Of a stretch of DNA of 64,000 bases, positions 12,421-24,079 are shown one piece after another. The first letter of the stretch is position 1. Each line of letters starts with the position of its first letter. Source of the stretch: Muricea muricata. Lineage: Eukaryota; Cnidaria; Anthozoa; Malacalcyonacea; Plexauridae. The position numbers and the translations under genes were made by a program. The stretch spans positions 22,682,283-22,746,282 of the forward strand of contig OY979716.1 in NCBI GenBank assembly GCA_963855995.1. Reading direction: 5' to 3'. The notes beneath the pieces are model-generated. The model was not told where the DNA came from. It saw only the letters and a list, made by a program, of their open reading frames with translations, and did not search any database.

Positions 12421-13352
12421 TTTTTCAGACAGCTGGTTTATTCTAATATTCCTACAGTACCTGCAGCACTGAAGAATGTAATCCCGTTGATCGGTCCATT
12501 ACGTATTTCGTTGAATGCCAGAGAATGTGTTTGGTTACAATTCCATGAGGTATTTGCTGATCTCTACGCCTTTCTTTTTGGAAATAAAGCTAAGCTAGTC
12601 AAAAAACCAAAGCCTTGGAGAGTATCTTTATTGCTGGAAGTATTATATGGAGGGTGGACACTTGTGAGAGATATGATTTTCTCTGTCTTTTACAAGTGCA
12701 AAGATATTGAGTTCCTCACACTGGTCAATCTCCTTGACAATTACATTCAATTGGTGTTGAGTATTTATTCCATAGCCTTCAAGTGCAACAAGTATGAACT
12801 GTTTTATAAATCATTAATCCACTGTTGGGTTATGTTTGTTGTGTTCCGCCGACGCCACTACAACAAAGCACTACTGGTGACACTTTCTGCATTCCTCCAC
12901 TGGCAAGAAAATATCCCATCCATGTTCAACACCCTACATCAACACTTGTTGGCTTTTGACGAATATCCAGTGGAGAATTTTCATTCGGTGTTACGACGAA
13001 GAACAAAAGAAACAGACAAGTGGTGCAGATCACATTGCACTCAAGGCCAAAGAGATTGATGCCTGCAAACCTGATCTAAATGCCTTTCAATCTGTATTCG
13101 TACCATCTAGAAAGTTTAATTTCAGTGCAAAAAGAATAGATAAGTTGAAAACCAAAGCAGCCAAATTTCTAACCAACAAGTTTGAGACCCTCTATACAAA
13201 CCCCAACAAAGCTTTTCAACAACCTCGAGCACCCCGTCAACCTAAACACACAAGCAAGTGGAAACTTCCTAACCTGTTTGGTCAAAAATTGTTACCAATC
13301 AAGTCCTACCTCTAGGATTCTTGTCTGTGGAAAACCAATCAAACCCAGCCAG
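12421..13352 (+). pseudogene. DUF6589-type transposon-associated protein, 5'-truncated and frameshifted
   Basis: A preceding TTTTTCAG at 12421-12428 could be a splice acceptor. The coding frame reads IPLIGPLRISLNARE near the start, then LVNLLDNYIQLVLSIYS, CWVMF.VFRRRHYNKALL and DEYPVENFHSVLRRRTKETD near 12960-13020. This is the order of the DUF6589 family, known in cnidarian and other multi-copy, probably transposon-borne proteins whose activity is unknown. A frameshift lies near 13015-13022, and the downstream frame continues with HIALKAKEIDACK. A second shift lies near the A-run at about 13284. A donor at 13353 ends the exon. The N-terminus and the RING exon are absent on this strand. Confidence 0.65.
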
Positions 13353-13536
13353 GTAAATGGAATAATATTCTTACATACCTCAATTAATAAAAACCCCAAG
13401 CCTTTAATATTTCACTATTCAAAGAGATCTTGGTTCACACAAACACAACACACTCTATGTTATTAAAAAAGGCACGTGTGATGAATAGAGGGTAGAGTTG
13501 GGACAACCTTTAATTAGCACATGTTAATGAATTGAA
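13169..13536 (+). repeat. Inverted-repeat arm, second copy
   Basis: Reverse-complement partner of 12053-12420. The outer boundary is at about 13536, where homology stops. The intron that should lead to a RING exon is cut off there. Confidence 0.85.
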
Positions 13537-13539
13537 TGG

Positions 13540-13788
13540 ACCTTTCCCCTTTTACATGAAATTTTGAGAAAATTCAAAATAGGCAAAAATATCACCACAG
13601 CTTGAAAGAGCATCCTAAGTTTAGTAAGATTGCAAAGTTCGGCTGTGAAATGTTGTAAAATGTAGAAAATATAGCCTTGCGAAGTTGGCAAATTTTGTAT
13701 ATATTTGTATTACGGGCGGAAAAGTGATAGTCTGTTGATACTTTTGATTATCATTTTCCTACGCGTAATACAAATGTATACAAAATTT
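13540..13788. repeat. Dispersed repeat, also seen at about 19335-19610
   Basis: The stretch with GAAAGAGCAT near 13600 through GCGTAATACAAA near 13765 has a diverged counterpart at 19335-19610. Around 13689-13788 it folds back on itself (ATTTTGTATA...ATACAAAATTTG). Confidence 0.5.
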
Positions 13789-13880
13789 GTCACAATGAAA
13801 CTCTGCACACCATATATAAGGCTTTAATTCAACCGCATTTTGAATATTGCTCACCAGTGTGGGGAAATTGTGGAGTGTGA
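13789..13880 (+). mobile_element. LINE reverse-transcriptase C-terminal scrap
   Basis: A short readable piece, NETLHTIYKALIQPHFEYCS followed by PVWGNCG, matches the region after the RT thumb in CR1/L2-type elements. Nothing else of that element remains on either side. Confidence 0.6.
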
Positions 13881-14194
13881 AAGAAAGATTTCTTTATATT
13901 AAATAATGAACGCGACAGAGCGTTCCAAATTTCGATTACCTTTTTTATACATCAAACCAACATGCAGTGTGAATGAAACGACGTACGGTTCTTTCTTTAT
14001 TAATTGGTTCTAATTTAAGGAACGTCAAGCTGCAACGAGTACTGTTGGCCAGGTTACTGTTGCTGATTTTAGGATCACGTGTGCATAAGTGCTCTGGATC
14101 AATTGTAAATTAACGAAATTCTTCAAAAATTCTTAACGATTCTATGGCTTTAAAACTTCGGACAGGATTGAAAATATGTTGAACGAAAGATTTT

Positions 14195-15362
14195 GCATTA
14201 CTTAAACGTTTCGTGGCTGAAACTTTAAAACTTGACGGGGTCTGGCTTTCTCCTGGTGGTGATAAGAAAGTCTTTAACATGCAGGAATCTTCGCTTTCTT
14301 GGCGTAAAAGCAATAAAGTTTTATGCTTTAACGGTGACAATGGAGATGACCTAAAGTTTAAGTTCTGTTCTGTGATGTGTGAACCTGCTTCGACCGAAGA
14401 AAGCATACAGCGGGAATCGGACAGCAATAGTTTGAACAACACCTGTACCTCATATTGCCGCTGTAATTAAGTTATTCCTGATGTGGAGGGGCTAAAATTG
14501 GATTTTGTTGTAACAGAGAAAGCAACCCAAATGAATGCTGAAAATTTGTGTGCAGTAAAAGGCGAATTAAAGAGGATATTTGAGCGACAAAATGATTTAC
14601 AAAACCAACTAGAAAACCTAAGGATGACAAAAATCACCGAAGCGCCTTCTTCCTCATTGGAATATGCAAATTCCGACCTTGCTGAAAACACAACGCCCAC
14701 GGCTGCCTTTGTTACTTCTGTTAGTGAATGTAATAGCGGTATGAAAAGAACCTCATCTGTGTATTCTGTCTAAATTCTGAAATTCCTGACAACACAGCAC
14801 CCACAACTGCTCTTAAAGATTCAATAGCTGAAAACAATACTGTCGACATAAGTATGGCGTTAGAATATTTGGCTGATTCCGATGGTTTTGAAAACACAAC
14901 GCCTACAGCTGCTCGTGATGTTTCAATGGTAGTGAGGGCGCCCTATCCAAATATACAAAAAACACCAATACAGAAAACCTCTTGGTCGCCCCCTCAGCAA
15001 TTGCATCCACTATACACGATCTGTTAAACGACCGCAGTGAAACCTCAACGAATTGTAACGCTAACTTAAAGGAAATTAGGAATAAAAATGCATTAATTCG
15101 TAAACATACCGATATTCACAATCGACAAAAACATAATACTAAGTTAGTTAACAACGGCGATATCCAAGATGTGCAAAGAATTCCAGTACGTATTACGCAG
15201 CGGAGTTACAAGAAGAATAAACCTAAAAGGAAATCCAACAGTAACATGCATCCTATTAGGCGTCATCGTTTGGGGTTTCACCGAATCTACGACAAAACAT
15301 CAAAAACCTGGGCCAATCATCTGGATCTGATTCGCACAGTGACATACGAAACACTGGTTTAA
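14195..15362 (+). pseudogene. LINE ORF1 (RNA-binding/chaperone type), interrupted
   Basis: It begins with WLSPGGDKKVFN and LSWRKSNKVLCFNGD, a pattern I recognise from ORF1 of cnidarian LINEs. A CTSYCRC cluster precedes an in-frame TAA (14468-14470), after which the same frame continues (DVEGLKLDF...) into a coiled-coil-like segment (LKRIFERQNDLQNQLENL). Another stop lies at 14771. The C-terminal part (14982-15362) is basic. The function in the element would be RNA binding. This copy cannot make the full protein. Confidence 0.6.
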
Positions 15363-15391
15363 CAGCACACAATTTATCTTGTCGAAAGAGA

Positions 15392-16096
15392 TTGTCTGGC
15401 CATAATCCTTATAACTGTATTTCTATCCCTTTACTACCAGCCACACAAACTTCTTTACCCTCCTTGTTCGTGTCAAACACTAGATCCCTCGTGAATAAAA
15501 TTGAAGACCTAGAAATCGTAATTAAAAACGATGTCGATATTGCTTGTATTACGGAAACCTGGCTGACTGCTAATATCGCAGATCCAGTTGTTGATATAAG
15601 CGGCTATACAATAGTCCGTAAAGACCGTGCCATGCCTAAGCGAGGTGGTGGTGTCTGTGCCTTTGTAAAGTCATCCATAGGTTTTAGAACTATCGAAGAA
15701 TTGGATAACCCATTATTTGAATGTCTTTGGTTGTATCTTCGTCCACCTAGACTCCCGCGTGGTTTCTCGTGCATAATTATTTGTATCATTTACCACCCCC
15801 CACTCGACAATGAAGCTGGTTTGGCTGAGTATTTAATTTCATCATTAGATACTGTTCTTGATAAAATGCCAAACGCTGGAGTAATGTTAGTGGGTGATTT
15901 CAACCGTTTCAATTTCCGGATACTGAGTAATAATTTTAATCTTCGTCAATTGGTAAAAGCCCTAACAAGAGGAAGCGCAACATTGGATTTAATTTTAACG
16001 AACTTGTTCGAGCATTTTTGCAAACCTGACATCCTGGTCGGTATTGGACTAAGCGACCATAAATCGATACTTATCCGCCCGTTAATGCAAGTCTAG
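15392..16096 (+). CDS. LINE AP-type endonuclease domain
   Basis: The 234-residue open frame holds the complete endonuclease set: NTRSL (Asn), ITETWL (Glu), GDFN (Asp, Asn), the LDLILTN block and the catalytic SDH near its end. This domain nicks target DNA to prime reverse transcription. The frame ends at a TAG directly after the SDH region, where the protein should continue into the RT, so it survives as an isolated domain of a dead ORF2. Confidence 0.8.
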   Translation: MSGHNPYNCISIPLLPATQTSLPSLFVSNTRSLVNKIEDLEIVIKNDVDIACITETWLTANIADPVVDISGYTIVRKDRAMPKRGGGVCAFVKSSIGFRTIEELDNPLFECLWLYLRPPRLPRGFSCIIICIIYHPPLDNEAGLAEYLISSLDTVLDKMPNAGVMLVGDFNRFNFRILSNNFNLRQLVKALTRGSATLDLILTNLFEHFCKPDILVGIGLSDHKSILIRPLMQV

Positions 16097-18062
16097 AGGG
16101 AAAAGTCAAAAGTTATTTTTAGAAGTTCTGTAAAGCCATATATGAAAGTTGCGTTCGGAAGGTGGTTAAAATCAACTGATTAATTCACATTCCTGGAAGC
16201 TCTCTCTTCGTGTTCTGAAAAGCTCGACGCGTTTCAATCGTTACTGAATTATGCAATAGATCTCTTCTTCCCGTCACTAAAAAGTAAGCAACATCCAAAC
16301 GATAAACCCTGGATAACCTTAGAACTCAGATCCTTAATCCAACAAAGGCAGCAAGCTATGGATAAAGACCCGATAGCGTTTAGGAAATTGAGAAATAATG
16401 TTAATAGACTGAATAACCGTCTTCGAAGCTCTTTTTTGGAAAAAAAAGTGAAGAATTGTGACGATGCAAGCTCGTGGTGGAAATCTCAAAAACAGCTCTC
16501 AGGTTCTTCTTCAAAAAAATCTGTATCATGTGTGATCGAAGCTGACAAAGAAATTAAGTCTACAGAATTGGCTAATACAATTAACAACAGGTTCTTGCTT
16601 GCTAACAATAGCCTTCCGCCATTACCTCTTCTGCATGCATAACGATTCGGACTTGGAAAATACGGAAGAAATTGCTCTGAAATATCAAATTTCCCCTGAA
16701 GAAGTTTATGAAGAATTAGTACATTTAAAACGCGGAGAGGCATCGGGGCCTGACAATCTACCCACGTGGATTTTAAAGGAATTTGCAATGGAACTGTCGT
16801 CACCTGTCGCCTTAATCTTCAATGCTTCGATTCAAGAAATGTCAGTTCCAAATGTTTGGAAGTTAGCTGATGTTATACCAATCCCTAAACCAACCCAGTA
16901 AAAGAAATAGAAAAGGATCTACGGCCAATATCATTTTGTTGGACACTTGTTCTCTCTAAAACAATGGAGCGCTTTGTCGTAAAGTGGATAACGTAACAAA
17001 TTAGACAATTGACTGATCTGAACCAGTTTGGATCATTACCTGGTCTGTCAACAACACATGCCCTGTTATCGTTGGTCCATCACCTATATAAGGCTACTGA
17101 CCAACGTGATCAATGTGTTCGCGTTTTACTTTTAGATTTCAGTAAGGCGTTCCACCGAATAAACCATAATATTTTGTTAAGGAAGATGAGAGATATGGCC
17201 ATTGACCCTACCTTGATTGAGTGGGTAAGAAGTTTCTTACCCAATAGGAAACAGCGGGTAAGGATTGGTAGTTCAACTTCGTGTTACCAACAAGTACATG
17301 GTGGCGCCCCACAGGGAACCGTACTAGGTCCTATCCTCTTTATGATAATGATCAATGATTTATCAAAGAACTGGGAAAGCCAGTGAGTGGAAATATGTAG
17401 ATGACAGAACTCTTTCGGAGACGGTTATTGTAAATGAGTAATCTGTTCTGCAATGTACTCTAGATGGAATAAATCTGTGGTGTGAAGAAAATGATATGGT
17501 CCTAAACACCAGAAAGTGTAAGGAAATCCTAATCTGTTTTTGGAAAAAGAAACCCAACTTTCAACAACTGACCGTAAAAAATTTTCCTGTCGAACATGTA
17601 AATTCTGCAAAATTATTGGGTGTGATGCTTAGCAGTGACCTCATGTGGAATGAGCATGTATTATATATTGTTAAAAATCTTCGAGACGTCTCTACATGTT
17701 GCGTCTCTTAAAAAGAGCAAATGCAGACAAGAAAACGTTAATTACGGTACAGTATATAGAACATGTATTAGACCAATATTGGAATGTTGTAACCAAATTT
17801 GGCGTTTTAATATCCCAGAATATTTTTCAGATGACATTGAAAGGATTCAGCGTAGAGCTTTAAAAATTATCCACCCATCGCTGTCATATAACGAAGCACT
17901 AGTGGTCTGTAACATGTCAACCCTGTGCTTAAGACGTGAACAACTCTGTCGAACATTTTTCAAAAACAAGGTGGTCCCCAAGACCCAGTCCACTATCAGA
18001 TTTGGTAGAGATTGCTGCAGATCCAGGATATGATCCACGTGCTGGAAGAAAATTTGAACCAA
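16097..18062 (+). pseudogene. LINE reverse-transcriptase region, frameshifted
   Basis: After the endonuclease, the linker (16358-16642), the GEASGPDNLP motif (about 16733-16760) and RT blocks follow: LLLDFSKAFHRINH (motif A, about 17120-17165), GAPQGTVLGPILF (motif B, about 17305-17345) and YVDD (motif C, about 17395, in a shifted frame). Then come thumb residues (VNSAKLLGVML) and CIRPILECCNQIW with RRALKIIHPSLSY. At least four frame changes are visible. It is dead as it stands. Confidence 0.8.
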
Positions 18063-18550
18063 TCAAATATATGACAAATTGATTGACAAATCGATTTAAA
18101 AACTCTTCTATCCCATCGTCTGTTGAACAGTTTAATGCCTCTCGTACCTAGGTTTTAACTGACTATCGTATTTATGCATTTATTCAATAGTTATAGTAAT
18201 TACTATAAAACTCTTTGCTTGTCTTGTCCCGTTTTGCTCTGTTATTTAATATACTTTTAATATTCTTAGTATCTATTGAGGTCTTTGACTTCTACTACCA
18301 TTTTTAGGTTCTATTTTATATAATTTACATGTTAATACTAAATATGCATTAATGTGACTCTGGATCTATTTCAACTGTGTAGGTTGCAAAATCCAAGATA
18401 TTTTAATAAAAGCATTTATTTATTTATTTATACACCATGTAAAATAATCGCCGTCACGGATCTCAATGACATGGATCAGACTATTCTCACCCAACTCTTG
18501 TAAATCGGTTAGGAATTTATTTAAGATAACGCTAAGTCGTCTTTTTACAG

Positions 18551-19152
18551 CTCTACCAGCAACATGTACATCATTACGAGAAAGAGATTCCTCCACTACA
18601 AGTGGAAACTACGTTATAACACCCAAAGAATATTCACCAGTTCAAGTATACTGTGACATGACCTCTAAGTATGGTGTTGGTGTGACAGTGATTGGACATG
18701 ATAGCGAATCTGAAACCCTTGTGAATGGTTATGAAGCCCGCAAATCTTACAAACGACCAATTCAATATGATCTAACCATGCAGCAAATTGTTGCCTTGAT
18801 TAATGAATCCACATCATGCGAGCAGTTTATTAGATATAAATGTTATAGTTCTACCATTTGGAATGCCAATGACCATCAAATGGCTGTCTGGCTGTCACGA
18901 CAAGGACTAGCTATGAATTATTGGGGCGGCGCGGACGTCGACAGCGGAAAATGTGCATGTGGAATGAACAATACCTGTGCTGATAAAGGAAAAAGATGTA
19001 ATTGCGACAAGAATGACCCAGAATGGCGCGAAGACAGTGGATACTTGACAGACAAAAATACATTGCCTGTCACTGAGCTGAGATTTGGAGATACAGGCGG
19101 TGACGACGAGGAAGGAGAGCACACGTTGGGAAAACTCCGATGCTGGGGATAA
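18551..19152 (+). CDS. Contactin-associated-type fibrinogen-like C-terminal exon
   Basis: The acceptor (TTTTTACAG) ends at 18550. The first two bases complete the codon begun by the EGF exon, giving PATCTSLRERD then VYCDMTSKYGVGVTVIGHD. The roughly 200-residue domain holds WLSRQGLAMNYWGG, KCACGMNNTC, CNCDKNDPEWREDSG and LRFGDTGGDDEEGEHTLG, and ends LRCWG-stop. This is the diverged fibrinogen-like domain of contactin-associated/neurexin IV proteins, an extracellular adhesion module. The cysteine pattern is complete and the frame uninterrupted. The protein would be PAN-EGF-fibrinogen-like, a common cnidarian architecture. No canonical AATAAA is obvious just downstream. Confidence 0.85.
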
Positions 19153-20012
19153 AAAGTCATCGAAAATGATTAAATATGTTATCAAGTTTTCCAATTAATA
19201 TCCATATCAATGTTTTTGTGGACATTATATAAAGTTGTACTTGTTGATAAAGATCAGTAGAAAAATTTGTCATGAAGTCGTCTCATGAATCCAAACTAAA
19301 ATTGACAAACTTTTGAAATCGTAAAATTTATTATCACAGTTAGAAAGAGCATACTTAATTTAGTGAAATTCTAAAGTTTGGTTGGAAAGTATGGTAAACT
19401 GAAGAAGACAGAGTCCCGTGAAGTTTACGATATTTATATACTTTTTTATCAAGCGCAGAAAAGGCCTACCACATTGCAACATAGTGGTGAGCCTTTTCCA
19501 CGCGTAATACAACATTTGCAAATTTCATTGGACTATGTTTTCCACTTTTATATAATATTTGGCAAGCCATTGGGATGCTCTTTCCAGCTTTACCAAAACA
19601 TTTTCCCAATTCAAATGTTTGAATGATCTATTGGTAAACTAAATTTTAAAATCCTCCTGCAAATCTAAATTTAATTGAAAACTGCAAATTTATATTTAAG
19701 CTGCACTATTTTTTTTTAATTTCTTATAGAACTTGATTGTTTTCACAAGCTATATGAACACAGAAATATTCATATAGCATGTGACCGAGCTATCTGCCTG
19801 GCTTCTCCACCGATATTTTACCAGATATATAAACAACTTCTTGTTTATAATTTTCAGTATGATCTATGACCACGAAAATAATGTAGTTTCGTGATTAGCA
19901 ATTTCTATTTAATACACCGAATTCGCCCGTTTGTCATCTTAGCCCAACTTCAGAGATTCTCCATGTAGATGGCGTTTCCTAAAGGTCTTCTAGCTTTTAA
20001 ATACCCTATTAT
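19153..20012. other. 3' flank with a dispersed repeat
   Basis: No gene. About 19335-19610 is the diverged second copy of the repeat at 13540-13788; both include GCGTAATACAA. Confidence 0.45.
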
Positions 20013-20014
20013 TA

Positions 20015-20333
20015 CAGTGCCTTTCATAATTACGCGGCCAAGACAAATTTGGCGCCAGTCTGAAACATGCGTTTTGGCTGCCGTCAATCAAAATTACGAT
20101 AACTACCGAATTATATCCGATCGACGACCCGTGCCGTATACTTCAAGATGGTAAGAGAATTTCCAAAATTTCTTCGTTGGAGAGTCGTCAATTTCGAAAG
20201 AAAGTGGAAAAAACAGTCGACCGTCGATCGGATTCTATTCGGTAGTTATCGTAATTTTGATTGACGGCAGCCAAAACGCATGTTTCAGACTGGCGCCAAA
20301 GTTGTCATGGCCGCGTAATTATGAAAGGCACTG
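20015..20333. mobile_element. Tc1/mariner-type MITE (319 bp)
   Basis: Long terminal inverted repeats of roughly 100 bp start CAGTGCCTTTCATAATTACG and end in the reverse complement. TA dinucleotides flank both ends (20013-20014 and 20334-20335), the target duplication typical of Tc1/mariner. No ORF. Arms are nearly identical. Confidence 0.88.
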
Positions 20334-20335
20334 TA

Positions 20336-21599
20336 AAGCTTAAGTTTTTTACATCGCTATGCTACGTTTTAAAGAACGTTTATTTTAATCAACCAGATGA
20401 CGTCATGTCCGTCATTCATTTACAATCATCATAGAAACATTAGCATACTTGAAGCTACCGCGAAATGCTGAAATCATATTATATAGATAATTGTAGTAAA
20501 CAGTTTGTGGTAACGTTAACTTGTTTAAAAATAGGCCTTTCCGGTAATTGCGGGAATACTACACAGAGAGGACATTCAGTATAGCGAGGTGTTATTATAG
20601 TGCATGCCTGGTTCTTGCTGGTAACATAAGTACAGGCACAAGCCAAAACAAAAAAAAGGTAGTGAAATGTGCGACATGACCATGCAAAAGCACAAGCATA
20701 AGACTACGAACGTGAGCTGAGAGAACAAAAGCAATTTGAAAGGAAAATCATTCTCCTTTGTCTTTAAAATCCTCAGACAAACATTTTCTTGTTTATGCTT
20801 GTGTTTCTAGTGTGAACCAGCCTTCAGTCTTGCCTCCATGCAGTGGTGACTTAATTACCGAAAAGGTCTATTGTATGGGTAATCTTGTAGTGCTTGATTT
20901 GGATGATAATATTTTGTAGTGGGTTATTTAGTATTTAATATTCGTAACAAGTGGTTGAATTAAAGTATCAATGCTTAACTTGTATACCGCTTGTAGAGAA
21001 GTAGACAATGTTTGTAGCAATTGCTAGTAGAATGTTTGTAGTGACTGGCAAGTGAATCCTCGCAGATGGTTGAGAGTGTTTGAAAGAGGAGTATTGTGAA
21101 AACGAGAGATACACCTAACTTGTATAAGTCTAAATTTAAAGCTTTTTGGATTAGAAAATAAATAGAAAATCACATATTACATCATTTATTACGTTATGTC
21201 AATTTTCCAAAATTATCAGGGAAAATCATTTCACAAACAGTTTGCAATTCACATTAGTCCTTTTTAGTTAGCAACCTTTCTTCTTTTCCTCTAATAAAGC
21301 CGCGAAAACGCGCATTAAATAATTTTTCCCACTTTTGCGTCTACGTTGCTAAGGCAGCATATATTAGTGAAAAATTGTTAAATTTTATCTGTTATAAAAA
21401 TAAGGAACATAACAATGTGGCCAAGTCGCAATGTACAGACATATAGAAGTACTTCAAGCTGACTCCGGAGATGCGTAATATAACTTAGCTTCGTATGTTT
21501 ATCACTTCAATATGTTTTGACCAAGTCAAATCACTGAACACAAATGCACAATTACTTAAAGATCCTTCATCTGTGGTAGACATTCCAGTTGATGACCAT
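20336..21599. other. No recognisable gene
   Basis: AT-rich and without long open frames. I see no repeat or exon I can support. Confidence 0.5.
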
Positions 21600-21950
21600 C
21601 TAATTCATATTAAGTTAAAATTTGAGATTTCCTTCTTGAAACATGCAATATCTGGCATTTTGACTTTTTAAACTCCATATCCCAGTCGAGACTCAATTTT
21701 TGTGTGCTGTTGATGTTAGCTTGGAGAACATTTTTTGCGCCAGGGAAGACAATGGATTTGTATAGTTTGTTTGTCATCAGCAAAAGAGCAATTGTACTTT
21801 GAAAGTGGATGTAGTTTTGGAATATCAATCACGTGGATTAGAAACAAGAGTGTATTGAGTATCGAACCTTGGAAAACACCTGATGTAATTAGCAGCCATT
21901 TTGAATATATACTACAAAGAACCACTTTTTTATGTCTTTATATAAGATAA
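21600..21950 (-). mobile_element. LINE reverse-transcriptase fragment
   Basis: The minus strand shows TSGVFQGSILNTLLFLIHV with CSFADD (RT motifs B and C), then in a shifted frame LSLDWDMEFKKSKCQILHVS. This is a CR1/L2-like RT, truncated on both sides. Confidence 0.75.
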
Positions 21951-22009
21951 CTTCAAAATTTAACTACTAAACTACCGTCAAGGGAGAATGCAATACAATT
22001 ATTATCAGT

Positions 22010-22143
22010 TATAGACCCGAAGCGAGGGTGATTCGGCAAAATATTAACCCGAAGTGATGATATTTCCCGAGGGCTTTAGCCCGAGGGAAATATCATCACT
22101 GAGGGTTAATATTTTTCCGAATCACCCAAGAGGAGGGTCTATA
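22010..22143. mobile_element. Foldback (MITE-like) element
   Basis: TATAGACCC at the left and GGGTCTATA at the right enclose an imperfect palindrome with a tip GAGGGCTTTAGCCCGAGGG (about 22067-22085). No target-site duplication could be fixed. Confidence 0.75.
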
Positions 22144-22639
22144 AATGATATATTATACCGAAAATATAACTGTTCAAGTCCAGGACAACTTGTCAACATA
22201 CCTTCGAGAATACGAGATTTCGTTTTTCACTCAAATAAACAATTTTTCCAAAGTTCTTTGCCAAATAGCATCAAGTAAATAGTGCTGAGTAATTTTGCCG
22301 TCTTTTGAACATCCTGTTTTGTAAAATTTCCAGTGAAACCACTTAAAAAACACCGTAGAATATCCATACACTCTTGTGTGCTCCTGCCATTTTTCATTGT
22401 TTTAATCGGCGCGTGTAGCTCTCGCGGGATGTCGCGTGTGATTCAAAAGTCGAATCTCCCGGGATATTCGGCCTAATCTCACGGGAGATTCGGCCGAATA
22501 CCATGCCTCGGGGAAAAAACCTAGGTCAGAATTTCCTATAGCATGGTATTCGCTGAAAAATACTATGGGCACGTGCTACTAATAGAACATTCTGATTGGA
22601 CGAGCTAAGTATGAGGTATAATATAACAATAGATTTAAT

Positions 22640-23214
22640 GTATTAGCAGTAGATGACTCAGTAGATGAAGCGGAACTGATTGTTCTATCACAAGAGATAA
22701 CTTCCACTTTCACAAGTTTGCCTTCAACAAATTTACTCTCGATACCATATTCGATAATGGTAATAATTCTATGGCCTCCCGAACAAGAGGGCCTAATAAC
22801 TCAATCAAAGGGGATGCCGAGACTGTCGTTAGTGATGTTCAAACTAGCGCTTGTGACAACCTAGAGAGACTAATATTTATAATTGGTGACTCAATCATCA
22901 ATCCCTAAAAATATCTAGAAAAACAGTAAAGAAGTATAAATTTGCAGGTAAAACGGCTAAGGAGATTTCTGAACAGCTGGACTTATAATGTGACTAAGGG
23001 AAAGCCCATCTCGTTTTATAATTCATGTAGGCACAAACAAGCTGCCCCCTGATACAGCGAAAACTGGCTCAACTAAAATTAGAAAACTTGCTATTTGCAG
23101 ATCCTTAATAAATTCTCTTCTTGGCAATAATGTTATTGATGACACCAGGCGACAATTAGGTAAAAACATATTCCAAATAGAAAAAAACATCTTGAAATCC
23201 CAAGATATGGAATG
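22640..23214 (+). mobile_element. LINE ORF1 with esterase (SGNH-like) remnant
   Basis: The plus strand shows IIGDSIIN (block I of SGNH/GDSL hydrolases, about 22874-22900) and IIHVGTNKLPPD (block with the conserved GTN, about 23019-23055). A helical stretch KLAICRSLINSLLGNNVI follows. These are the signature blocks of the esterase-type ORF1 of CR1/L2 LINEs. Stops and frame changes separate the blocks. Confidence 0.6.
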
Positions 23215-23249
23215 ATAAATACGACGCAAATTTAAATGGTTATATTTCG

Positions 23250-23690
23250 ATCCTATTACAGAATCATCATGAGACCAAATGGTGATGGAAATTGAAAAGA
23301 GACCCAAGCAATGCACTGCAAGACGATCAAAGGCATTTTCGACTGAGATGAGCTGGAGTGGGACTTTGTGTGTATTTCGTGGTGATTTCTTCACTGCGCA
23401 GTCGACGCAACTCTTGCACCATTTGTAAATTTACGGAACATATTACGCCAGAAACAGCGACTACGGATCTTGCTATACGTCTTTTGTGTTCCTTGATGGG
23501 AACCAGCGGTGACTTTGTCGTGAGTATAAACCAAAACTTCGTGCTTTAAAGTGTCTAGAATTATGAGTTGTGACAACCGCCATATGCAATAGCATGACGT
23601 TGACCATCCAGGGTTTGGCACAGTGTGAAATCAATGGAAGTTGAAGAGGCGTCGGTGTTCATTTCCAATGGCAGAGAGAAACCAGGGTAA
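23250..23690 (-). mobile_element. Ty3/Gypsy-like pol remnant (RNase H to integrase)
   Basis: On the minus strand, in order: EMNTDASSTSIDFTLCQTLD (start of RNase H, about 23610-23660), the integrase zinc-binding block HDKVTAGSHQGTQ with SKIRSRCFW (about 23450-23530) and the start of the integrase core linker KVPLQLISVENAFDRLAV (about 23310-23380). Frames shift between blocks. No LTRs were recognised. It abuts the LINE ORF1 remnant in opposite orientation. Confidence 0.65.
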
Positions 23691-23924
23691 ACCAAGATTG
23701 GTGGTGACGTAAGACATGATTTCAAGGTGTGAAAAATTTATTGCGAGAGTCGTCCCAATAAAAACCTACATACTTATTCATAAGCTTATGAGGAGGTGAT
23801 GCTATGAATGCAAGATTTTGCATGAATCTACGGGGATAGTTACCTATACCTAATTCTAAAAAACTTCTGACATCACGAAGGGAGCGTGGAACGGGAAATG
23901 TTGCGACTGACGTAACTTTACTAG

Positions 23925-24005
23925 GATAGGTAAGATAAGGTAAAAACTTTATTTTACTACGCTGACCCCTTCAGCAAGGGCTGATTTCCAAGGGGGGCGT
24001 AGTTT
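23925..24005 (-). mobile_element. Probable LINE 3' end
   Basis: The reverse complement reads ...GTAAAATAAAGTTTTTACC preceded by a GC-richer UTR-like stretch and followed by a short TATCTTACC repeat, as at LINE 3' termini. It is too short to classify. Confidence 0.35.
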
Positions 24006-24079
24006 AGCAATCACATACATACATCTATTAAAAAAATAAGCTATTACAATATACATACAATACGTTACTACATGGGATA

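Larger units (their letters stand above)
14190..18432 (+). mobile_element. CR1/L2-like LINE, near full length but mutated
   Basis: A 4.2-kb non-LTR retrotransposon with ORF1, endonuclease and reverse transcriptase in order and a 3' tail of TTTA repeats (about 18415-18432). It is in sense orientation within the host intron and ends about 120 bp before the fibrinogen-like exon. Several stops and frameshifts interrupt both ORFs. No target-site duplication was identified, and the exact 5' end is uncertain because only the coding start is recognisable. Confidence 0.8.
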
